From: an uncultured Acidobacteriaceae bacterium
GTDB taxonomy: Bacteria; Acidobacteriota; Terriglobia; Terriglobales; Acidobacteriaceae
Reading direction: 5' to 3'
Length of the DNA stretch: 12,974 nt
NCBI GenBank assembly: GCA_903842845.1
Contig: CAIMNN010000101.1
Location: 1 to 12,974, forward strand
The stretch's first letter is position 1. Every line of letters starts with the position of its first letter. Made by a program: the position numbers and the translations under genes. The notes under the pieces were generated by a model. It saw only the letters and a program-made list of their open reading frames with translations, ran no database searches and had not been told where the DNA came from. Shown one piece after another: positions 7,320 through 12,974 of this stretch.

Positions 7320-7348
7320 GGTATAGTCGACCAATATCGTTTTGTAAA
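7320..7348 (-). promoter_or_regulatory. Candidate sigma-70 promoter for the glycosyltransferase unit
   Basis: On the minus strand TTTACA (7348-7343) and TATACC (7325-7320) are separated by exactly 17 bases. It sits directly downstream of the terminator of the preceding gene and implies an untranslated leader of about 120 bases before GTG 7194. The -10 matches only four of six consensus bases. Confidence 0.45.
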
Positions 7349-7351
7349 CAC

Positions 7352-7389
7352 AAAAAAAAGACCCGGCGATTTAACTCACTATCGCCGGG
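7352..7389 (-). terminator. Strong intrinsic terminator of the radical SAM gene
   Basis: On the minus strand CCCGGCGAT and ATCGCCGGG form a perfect 9-bp stem with a 10-base loop, followed by TC and a run of eight T (the A run at 7352-7359 on the plus strand). It lies 45 bases past the TAA at 7434-7436. Confidence 0.9.
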
Positions 7390-7411
7390 ATTCTCTGCTC
7401 ACGTACTTTTG

Positions 7412-7425
7412 CCTGCTTTTGCAGG
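7412..7425 (-). other. Small hairpin in the 3' untranslated region
   Basis: CCTGC-TTTT-GCAGG is a perfect 5-bp stem with a four-base loop between the radical SAM stop codon and its main terminator. It may protect the transcript end or be chance. Confidence 0.3.
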
Positions 7426-7433
7426 ACTTGAAG

Positions 7434-8651
7434 TTAAACGACCGAAACCACCGGCTCGCCCTGGCCTTGCTGCGGCTCAGACCAATTACGCGGCTGGTAG
7501 ATGCAGCATGGCTCCTGCGCGTGCGGGTCGCCGGTGATGGCGTAAGCGCGTGCGCGTGAACCGCCGCAGATCTCCTTGAACTCGCATGCACCGCATTTGC
7601 CTTCGAGCTGGCCTGAATCGCGCAGAGCCTTGAAGATCGGGGCTTCGCGGTAGATCTGGCGCAGGCTCTGCTCGCGGATATTGCCAGCGTAAATGGGCAG
7701 GAATCCGCTGGGGTAAACGTTGCCGACGTGTGAGATGAAGACGAATCCCTTGCCGTCATTGACGCGGCGTGTGGCCCAGCCGATGTTGCGGGAGTGCGTG
7801 TCCGCGGTCGGCGCGCCCGGCTCGTAAGCGTGGGCAATGGCTTCGGCGGTGTGCATTGCAACACCAGTTGGATGCGTGCCGGGGTGATGGCCGAACTTGC
7901 GCTCCTCAAGATTGTGCTGGATGAGATAGCGGCGGTAGTGCATCGCCTCGGTGGTCTTGATCTGGAAACTGGCGCGACGGCTGAGCTCATAGAGCTTGCC
8001 GAAGATGGCTTCAAACTCTTCGCCGCTGAGCAGGTCGTCGACCTGACCACGGCCCACAGGCACGAGGAAGAAGACATTCCACATGACGATGTTGAGCTTC
8101 TCAAAGAGATCGACGAGCTGGTCCAATTCATGCGCATTATGGCGGCTGATGGTGGTGTGAACCTGAATCGGCATACCCGCTTCAGCTGCCCAGCCAATGG
8201 CCTCAATGGTGCGCGCATAAGCGCCGGGGAGTCCGCGGAAGGTGTCGTGAATCTCAGGGCAGGAGCCGTCGAGCGAGATACCGAGGCGGACGACGCCGGC
8301 TTCTTTCAACTTGAAGATGGCTTCGCGGGTGAGCAGCGGAGTGGCGCTCGGCGTAACCGCAACTTTTACGTTCTTGGTGGCTGCGTAACGGACGAGGTCA
8401 TAGATGTCGTCTCGCTTGAGCGGGTCGCCGCCGGTGAAGACGAAGATGGGAATCTTCAGGTCGCTGATCTCGTCGATGAGGGCCTTGGCTTCGTCGTGTG
8501 TGAGCTGGTCGGGGTGCGCGACGGGCTGGGCCGATGCGCGGCAGTGCTTGCAGGCCAGGTCACAGGATTGCGTGATCTCCCAGATGGCCAGAAAGGGCGT
8601 CTCGTCGTAATCCAACCCGCCACGGGCTGGAATATTGTGCATGGTTTCCAT
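7434..8651 (-). CDS. Radical SAM/SPASM domain protein, TIGR04053-like
   Basis: This is a 405-residue cytoplasmic Fe-S enzyme. The radical SAM cluster motif CDLACKHC (C30, C34, C37) is followed by FTGGDPL at 72-78 and LGISLDG at 123-129 in the TIM-barrel core. The C-terminal SPASM-type region has C353, C356 and C362 in KCGACEFKEICGGSRARAYA, and a C382-C383 pair. The blocks YPSGFLP, GNIRE and CGGSRARAYAITGD fit the TIGR04053 group as I remember it, a relative of the heme-pathway enzymes AhbC/AhbD and NirJ. Its substrate is not known to me, so no pathway is assigned. ATG 8651 is preceded by GGAGG with a nine-base spacer. It is transcribed alone: no heme or peptide-precursor gene adjoins, and a strong terminator follows. 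Confidence 0.88.
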   Translation of the reverse strand: METMHNIPARGGLDYDETPFLAIWEITQSCDLACKHCRASAQPVAHPDQLTHDEAKALIDEISDLKIPIFVFTGGDPLKRDDIYDLVRYAATKNVKVAVTPSATPLLTREAIFKLKEAGVVRLGISLDGSCPEIHDTFRGLPGAYARTIEAIGWAAEAGMPIQVHTTISRHNAHELDQLVDLFEKLNIVMWNVFFLVPVGRGQVDDLLSGEEFEAIFGKLYELSRRASFQIKTTEAMHYRRYLIQHNLEERKFGHHPGTHPTGVAMHTAEAIAHAYEPGAPTADTHSRNIGWATRRVNDGKGFVFISHVGNVYPSGFLPIYAGNIREQSLRQIYREAPIFKALRDSGQLEGKCGACEFKEICGGSRARAYAITGDPHAQEPCCIYQPRNWSEPQQGQGEPVVSVV

Positions 8652-8923
8652 CTTCAGATACCTCCAAGGGAAGATGCCGGGTTGAAGGGGGAAAGACCTG
8701 CAACCTGCATTTGATATCGGGCGTCAGGCAGGGGGAAACATGACCTCAACGCTCCACTTAAGGAGACCATTTGAGCGAGAGTGGGGCTGTGACTGCCATC
8801 ACGGGTGAGCAGTGGCGCTAATTGGCAGAAAACAAGGGGGGAAAGAGGAATCTTATATTTGTAGTGGCTCACATTTGCAAACCAGACGCGTCGTTTCCTT
8901 ATTCGTAGCTCAGGAGAGTTTTT
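8652..8923. other. Divergent intergenic region
   Basis: These 272 bases separate two divergent genes and should hold promoters for both. I see GGAGG (for 8651, minus) and CAGGAGAG at 8911-8918 (for 8924, plus). For the plus strand there are only -10-like TTATAT at 8853-8858 and poor -35 candidates. No clear terminator or riboswitch fold is visible. Confidence 0.4.
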
Positions 8924-10159
8924 ATGTCGAAGCTATTATCCACACTTGCGGCCGTAAGCCTGTGCCTTTTGATGACAGGAACCAATACCTCAAACGCAAC
9001 CGGGCAAGAGAAAAGCGCCCAACAAAGCTCGTCACGCTCCCATTACTTTCCTAATACTCAAAGTGGCATCCACCTGGAGATGGTCTTCAATTACGGACTC
9101 GCAGATCCGTCCCCAGAGGCCGGAGTGGTTGACATGGTCTGGGGCTCAAGCTACGCCACCCAGCCTGCCGGCGTGTACAACTCGGCTTATATCCCCTATT
9201 CAGTCGACAATTTCACCAACCCGGTAGCTTGGTACCAGACCAATCACCCGGACTGGCTGGAGTACAAGTGCGACAAGACGACGTTGGCCTTCGAGTTCGG
9301 CACTACGACACTGGCACCGCTGAACTTTGCCGATCCGGCGGTCCGGGCCTATCAATATGCCCATTGGATCGATGCACCCTTGGCGCAGGGCTACTCGGGT
9401 ATCGCGGTCGACACCATGTCATTGACCAATCAGTGGAACCGGTGCGGTCACTATGACAGCCACGGCGTGTGGATTCAACAGTATAGCGGGGCGGCCAATG
9501 ATGCAACATTCAAGGCTGATGTTCTCGATTGGGAATCGGCCGTATACACTCACGTGCATGTCTACTCACCGACAGCGACGATGCAAGTCAACGCCTCTTA
9601 TGACTTTACGCAGTCGATGCAGGACAATCTGCGGTTTATGACTGCAACCGACCTCGTGCTGGACGAGCGAGGCTTTACGAATTGGGGTTCGGAGTCGCGC
9701 AATGTGACCACGCCCGCCGAGTGGCAGACAATTGCGACAGTCATAGAGAACGTTCAATACCGCGGCGTATGTTACATGACGAATGGGGAAGAGCCACAGC
9801 CGACGACGGAGATTACACAGGAGGAGCGGTTGTGGGTGCTTGCCAATTACCTGTTGTTGAAGAACAACTGCACCTACGTTTCCATAACCGGGATCACGAA
9901 TGGCGCGCAGGATTATGGCAAACTTTGGGTGTTTCCGGAATATACCGCCGCGATCGGCCGCCCCCTGGGAGTGTTGACGCGAGTTCGGGGCATCTGGATG
10001 AGGAAGTTTTCCGGTGGGCTAACGCTTGTCAATCCTTCTAACTTCACCGCGAATGTGCCTCTTCCACCGGGAAAATATGTTGATGTGAACGGGGACAAGG
10101 TGGGATCGGTGGTTACGATGAACCCACAGACCGGACTCATCCTTTTATTGGCTAATTGA
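8924..10159 (+). CDS. Secreted putative glycoside hydrolase (TIM-barrel, GHL-type)
   Basis: This 411-residue protein has an N-terminal signal peptide (MSKLLSTLAAVSLCLLM, cleavage probably between residues 20 and 26), so it acts outside the cytoplasm. The body looks like a (beta/alpha)8 glycoside hydrolase of the uncharacterised GHL type. AYIPYS near 88-93 ends a barrel strand. NHPDWLEYKCD near 107-117 follows, then PLNFADPAVRAYQ near 132-144. GYSGIAVDT near 156-164 holds Asp163, and DLVLDERGFTNWG near 243-255 holds Asp247/Glu248. These acidic residues are the candidate catalytic pair by position, not by proof. The C-terminal 60 residues, with FSGGLTLVNPSNF and LPPGKYVDVNGD, resemble the beta-sandwich cap often found after such barrels. 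ATG 8924 has AGGAGAG five bases upstream. The substrate is unknown. Confidence 0.7.
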   Translation: MSKLLSTLAAVSLCLLMTGTNTSNATGQEKSAQQSSSRSHYFPNTQSGIHLEMVFNYGLADPSPEAGVVDMVWGSSYATQPAGVYNSAYIPYSVDNFTNPVAWYQTNHPDWLEYKCDKTTLAFEFGTTTLAPLNFADPAVRAYQYAHWIDAPLAQGYSGIAVDTMSLTNQWNRCGHYDSHGVWIQQYSGAANDATFKADVLDWESAVYTHVHVYSPTATMQVNASYDFTQSMQDNLRFMTATDLVLDERGFTNWGSESRNVTTPAEWQTIATVIENVQYRGVCYMTNGEEPQPTTEITQEERLWVLANYLLLKNNCTYVSITGITNGAQDYGKLWVFPEYTAAIGRPLGVLTRVRGIWMRKFSGGLTLVNPSNFTANVPLPPGKYVDVNGDKVGSVVTMNPQTGLILLLAN

Positions 10160-10176
10160 AAGGTGAAGACCCTAGG

Positions 10177-10207
10177 AGTCCGAGGAGGTGCGTGAATCGG
10201 ACTTTTT
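10177..10207 (+). terminator. Intrinsic terminator of the glycoside-hydrolase-like gene
   Basis: AGTCCG (10177-10182) and CGGACT (10198-10203) form a 6-bp stem with a 15-base loop, followed by a T run to 10207. A related GAATCGACTTTTTG occurs again at 10219-10232, echoing GAATCGGACTTTTTG at 10194-10208, but without an equally good stem. Confidence 0.55.
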
Positions 10208-10358
10208 GCGGGTTAATCGAATCGACTTTTTGAATGCGCATTGCTGTGAGCCCTGTCACTGAAGATGCTTAAAAGCGAGCGCAGAATGATGCTGCTTCTT
10301 GGTGTGTACCCTAAGTGGAGTTCTACCATTGTATGGTCTTCACCAGAAGGAGGGAGCC

Positions 10359-11321
10359 GTGACCACCATGGTCAGTCCGGGCTGGAGCAGACCCTCCAAC
10401 CTTCTCTTCGCAACCGAGATCCCCGCCGATCCCAAAGCCTTTGCTTTTGCACTCGAACAAGCCAAGGAATTTGGCGCCTATCTTACAATCTTCCACGCTT
10501 ATGACACCCTGGTGGTCGCCGCAAGCGAGACCTCCGGGATCCGTTATTACGATTATCAAGCAGCCGCAGAAACGGAATTCGTGGCCCTGCAACCGCTGGT
10601 AGAAGAAGCAAAAAAAGCCGGCGTTGAGTGCCAGGTCGTCGTCCGCCCCGGTTTGCCCGCCGAACAGATTCTGCATTACATGCGTGAAAAACAGATCGAA
10701 CGCGTCATCATGGGCACACATGGTCGTGGCCCGATCGGGCATCTGGTCATTGGGTCCGTGGCCGAGGCCGTGGTGCGCACTTCGTATGTGCCGGTGATAG
10801 TGGTGGGACCCAACGTTTTTGCCGACCGGTTGGACAATTACAAGACCCGTACCGTGCTCTGCGCCGTGAACGAAGAAGAACGCAGTTACACGGTAACCGC
10901 GCTTGCCGCGCAGATCGCCTTTGAACACAAGGCGCGGCTGGTGTTGCAACATGTTATTCGTCCTCATGACCGGCTGCACACACTGGCCGGCCGCACACTC
11001 GAACAGATGGAGCGCGACCTTCATCTGCTCATTCCCATCAATTTGAAGGATAAGCTTCAGGTTGAAGCGATCGTGGTGCCCGGCGACCCGACCGACGAAC
11101 TGCTGTATCAATGCAAGGCGCAGCAAGCGGATTTGATCGTCATGGGTGCCCATCATGCCTCCATGCTGGCCTCCTTCTCCCGTCCGGGCGTGGTCCACAA
11201 GATACTCGCCCATTCCAGCTGCCCGGTCCTGACCGTATCCAATCTGGTCACTGAGCTGGCGGGAGAACATAAAAAGCAACATGTACACGCGGATGAGGTT
11301 TACATGGCAGGCGTCTTCTAA
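10359..11321 (+). CDS. Two-domain universal stress protein (UspA family)
   Basis: This 320-residue cytoplasmic protein is made of two tandem Usp folds. Domain 1 (about residues 12-150) starts SNLLFATEI and has the nucleotide-binding pattern G119-x2-G122-x9-G132-S133 in GTHGRGPIGHLVIGS, so ATP binding is expected. Domain 2 (about 163-300), starting RTVLCAVNEEERS, has LIVMGAHHASMLASF instead. That lacks the second glycine, so it probably does not bind ATP in the usual way. Tandem Usps are typical stress or energy-starvation proteins. The GTG at 10359 has AAGGAGGG at 10347-10354, a near-perfect ribosome site with four bases between; ATG 10368 is the alternative, and an upstream TTG frame is unlikely. 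It ends before a strong terminator. ACCAT-TGT-ATGGT (10325-10337) just upstream is a small dyad of unknown meaning. Confidence 0.88.
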   Translation: MTTMVSPGWSRPSNLLFATEIPADPKAFAFALEQAKEFGAYLTIFHAYDTLVVAASETSGIRYYDYQAAAETEFVALQPLVEEAKKAGVECQVVVRPGLPAEQILHYMREKQIERVIMGTHGRGPIGHLVIGSVAEAVVRTSYVPVIVVGPNVFADRLDNYKTRTVLCAVNEEERSYTVTALAAQIAFEHKARLVLQHVIRPHDRLHTLAGRTLEQMERDLHLLIPINLKDKLQVEAIVVPGDPTDELLYQCKAQQADLIVMGAHHASMLASFSRPGVVHKILAHSSCPVLTVSNLVTELAGEHKKQHVHADEVYMAGVF

Positions 11322-11346
11322 ACTGTGCGCTCCAATGACTGAAGCA

Positions 11347-11391
11347 AACCAGGGCGGCGAACTCACCTCCAGTTCGCCGCCCTTGGTTTTT
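11347..11391 (+). terminator. Strong intrinsic terminator of the universal stress gene
   Basis: AACCAGGGCGGCGAACT (11347-11363) pairs with AGTTCGCCGCCCTTGGTT (11371-11388) with a single bulged T and a 7-base loop, and the T run continues to 11391. On the minus strand the same stem is followed by a weaker T-containing tail, so it may also stop transcription of the convergent gene ending at 11403. Confidence 0.9.
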
Positions 11392-11402
11392 CTGAATCGG
11401 AT

Positions 11403-12974
11403 TTATTTGCTACAGCTTTTTCCATCCGTGCAGATCTGCGCTGTAATGCCCTTGCCTTCTTCGACCATGTAGATGCGGTCGACTGCGGGGAGTTTGAACT
11501 TTTCAACCTGGCCAGAGGGCCAGTGAATCTCGACGGTCCCGGCATCGGTTGCATCGCCTAGGCCAAAATGCAGACGCTGGTCACTTGAGCTGATGAAGTT
11601 GCCGCCGGTTACCACGTCCTGCCGCATGCGCAGATTGTTGGCGTTCAGGTAGACGGTTGCGCCCATGGCATCGCGTGGACTTTTTTTGCCGGTCGCCGGA
11701 TTCACGCCACCGACGAGTTTTATTGCAACCCAGTGATGATGGTCCGGATTGACGTTGCGCAAAAGCACTGGCGGGCCGTCGATGGGACTGATGACCACGT
11801 CGATCTTTCCGTCGTTAAAGAGATCGCCGAATGCTGCGCCGCGACCCGAGGTGAGCGTTGCCAGACCACTGCCCTTCACCGGCGGAATGTACTCGAACTT
11901 TCCGTCGCGAGTATTGCGGAAAAGCAGCGGCCGCTCCTTGAACGTGGTACCCCAATCGTGCTGGTCAACCTCAGGATAAACGTGGCCGTTGATCATCAGT
12001 ATGTCGAGCCAGCCATCGTTGTCATAATCCAGAAAGCCCGTACCCCAACCCACAAAGGGAACAGGAATCTGCGCGATGCCAGCCTGGTCTGCAACGTCAG
12101 AATAGTTAGGCACGCCGTCGACGATGCCATCATTGTGGTAAAGCGCTTTATAGTCGTCGCCGAAGTCGGTGACCACAAGATCAAGCAGTCCGTTGTTCAT
12201 GTAATCGCCAACGGCTAAGCCCATCGAAGCTATCTCGCGCCCATCCTTGTTCAGTGCAAAACCGGAGATGTAGCTCTGGTCCTCGAAGGTGCCGTCGCCT
12301 TTATTGATGTAAAGATAGTTCGGCATTGAATCATTGGCGACGAGCAGGTCAACGCGGCCATCGTTGTTCACATCGGCAAAGATTGTGGTGAAACCATAAT
12401 AGGCGGCCTTGTCCGCCACACCAGCCTTCTCACTGACGTCAGTGAATGTGCCGTCCCCATTGTTATGGAAGAGATGGTCGGGCTCACCCTTGAGACCGCG
12501 CGGTCCGCACATCACCGGCACGCCCTGCAACTGACAAAAAGCAAAAGCTACACTGCCATCATTGGCCAGCGACTGATGAGCGACATCGTAATGCAGATAG
12601 CCGCTGACAAAAACGTCGAGGTTGCCGTCGCCGTCATAGTCGCCCCAGGTCGCGCCATCCGACCAGTTGCCGAGCGTGATGCCGGCCTTTTCGCCAACAT
12701 CAGTAAATGTGCCGTCATGATTGTTGCGGTAAAGGCGGTTCTTGCCGAAGTTGGCTACGAAGAGGTCGGGCCAGCCATCGTTGTCAAAGTCGCCGACTGC
12801 GACGCCGAATCCCCAGCGGTCATTGGCAACGCCCGCGTTTTGAGTCACGTCAGTGAACGTGCCGTCATGATTGTTGTGGAAGAGAGCGGCGTGCGGTGGC
12901 TTGGCTTTGCCGTTCAGTGCATCGTAGGTGGAACCATTGACGAGATAGATGTCGAGCCAACCATCGTTGTCGTA
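11403..12974 (-). CDS. CRTAC1-family FG-GAP/VCBS repeat protein with ASPIC/UnbV domain (5' end beyond window)
   Basis: The last 523 residues of a probable extracellular beta-propeller protein are present. The frame stays open to the window edge, so an apparent GTG start at 12848 is internal. Repeats carry calcium-loop motifs of the D-x-D/N-x-D-G kind: DFDNDGWPDL, DYDGDGNLDV, DVNNDGRVDL, DYDNDGWLDI and DLFNDGKIDV, separated by F.NN.DGTF.DV units. A conserved segment, PVMCGPRGLKGEPDHLF, is typical of bacterial CRTAC1-like proteins. The C-terminal ASPIC/UnbV domain spans roughly the last 120 residues, with RDAMGATVYL, GGNFISSSDQRLHFGLG and VEIHWPSGQVEKF. It ends TAQICTDGKSCSK. The function in bacteria is not established; carbohydrate binding or surface display is a common guess. 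Signal peptide and true length cannot be seen. Confidence 0.88.
   Translation of the reverse strand, partial: YDNDGWLDIYLVNGSTYDALNGKAKPPHAALFHNNHDGTFTDVTQNAGVANDRWGFGVAVGDFDNDGWPDLFVANFGKNRLYRNNHDGTFTDVGEKAGITLGNWSDGATWGDYDGDGNLDVFVSGYLHYDVAHQSLANDGSVAFAFCQLQGVPVMCGPRGLKGEPDHLFHNNGDGTFTDVSEKAGVADKAAYYGFTTIFADVNNDGRVDLLVANDSMPNYLYINKGDGTFEDQSYISGFALNKDGREIASMGLAVGDYMNNGLLDLVVTDFGDDYKALYHNDGIVDGVPNYSDVADQAGIAQIPVPFVGWGTGFLDYDNDGWLDILMINGHVYPEVDQHDWGTTFKERPLLFRNTRDGKFEYIPPVKGSGLATLTSGRGAAFGDLFNDGKIDVVISPIDGPPVLLRNVNPDHHHWVAIKLVGGVNPATGKKSPRDAMGATVYLNANNLRMRQDVVTGGNFISSSDQRLHFGLGDATDAGTVEIHWPSGQVEKFKLPAVDRIYMVEEGKGITAQICTDGKSCSK

Noticed and set aside
7794..8714. A 306-codon plus-strand frame antisense to the radical SAM gene
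   Set aside because: The opposite strand carries intact radical SAM and SPASM motifs; this translation has none of any family.
8654..8872. A 72-codon minus-strand frame ending two bases before the radical SAM gene, considered as a peptide substrate
   Set aside because: It starts with GTG without a ribosome site, has no leader-like or repeated core sequence, and the enzyme group is not known to me to modify peptides. Conservation in relatives would reopen the case.
10299..10358. Upstream TTG extension of the universal stress protein
   Set aside because: It would place the near-perfect AAGGAGGG ribosome site inside the coding region; GTG 10359 fits that site.
10323..11366. A 347-codon minus-strand frame antisense to the universal stress gene
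   Set aside because: It is His/Gly/Asp-rich without a domain and covers the terminator; the plus strand has a strong ribosome site, Usp motifs and terminator.
12846..12848. GTG at 12848 as the start of the CRTAC1-family gene
   Set aside because: The frame continues upstream to the window edge with another good repeat unit (DNDGWLDIYLVNG, HNNHDGTFTDV), so the GTG is internal.

Overview
The window looks like chromosomal DNA of an Acidobacteriota (Terriglobia-type) soil bacterium. This is an inference from gene content and style: GC-rich genes, a CRTAC1-type FG-GAP/ASPIC-UnbV protein, an ArnT-like glycosyltransferase, a TIGR04053-type radical SAM/SPASM enzyme, and an intergenic cluster of short GC hairpins. 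No rRNA, tRNA, insertion sequence, phage gene or CRISPR array is visible.

Layout from left to right. Positions 1-718 carry no convincing gene. They hold a cluster of small hairpins (1-270), a pyrimidine-rich AT-richer leader, and a 17-bp palindrome inside a larger near-symmetric element (384-419). A YwaF/TIGR02206-type membrane protein (719-1420, +) then meets an Amt-type transporter (2665-1421, -) head-on with no base between their stop codons. The transporter is preceded by an unlisted 56-residue two-helix membrane protein (2832-2662, -) whose stop overlaps the transporter start (ATGA). An AT-rich promoter-like region and a terminator hairpin (2958-2987) separate this pair from the next unit.

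Positions 7348-2958 on the minus strand look like one transcription unit. It has a candidate sigma-70 promoter (7320-7348), an ArnT/PMT-like glycosyltransferase (7194-5404), two tandem paralogous secreted proteins (5333-4242 and 4166-3003), and a closing hairpin. The paralogs share a highly conserved C-terminal tail of about 86 residues and three conserved cysteine pairs. A strong intrinsic terminator (7352-7389) insulates this unit from an upstream radical SAM/SPASM gene (8651-7434, -).

A divergent intergenic region (8652-8923) leads into a secreted glycoside-hydrolase-like protein (8924-10159, +) with its own terminator. It is followed by a two-domain universal stress protein (10359-11321, +) with a very good terminator (11347-11391). 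The window ends inside a minus-strand CRTAC1-family gene whose 5' end lies beyond position 12974.

The points most worth a second look are the Amt-like protein with altered pore residues and its translationally coupled miniature membrane partner, the tandem secreted paralogs downstream of a glycosyltransferase, and the nested palindrome at 384-419. No defence, conjugation or biosynthetic cluster was found; most of the window is ordinary housekeeping and envelope content.
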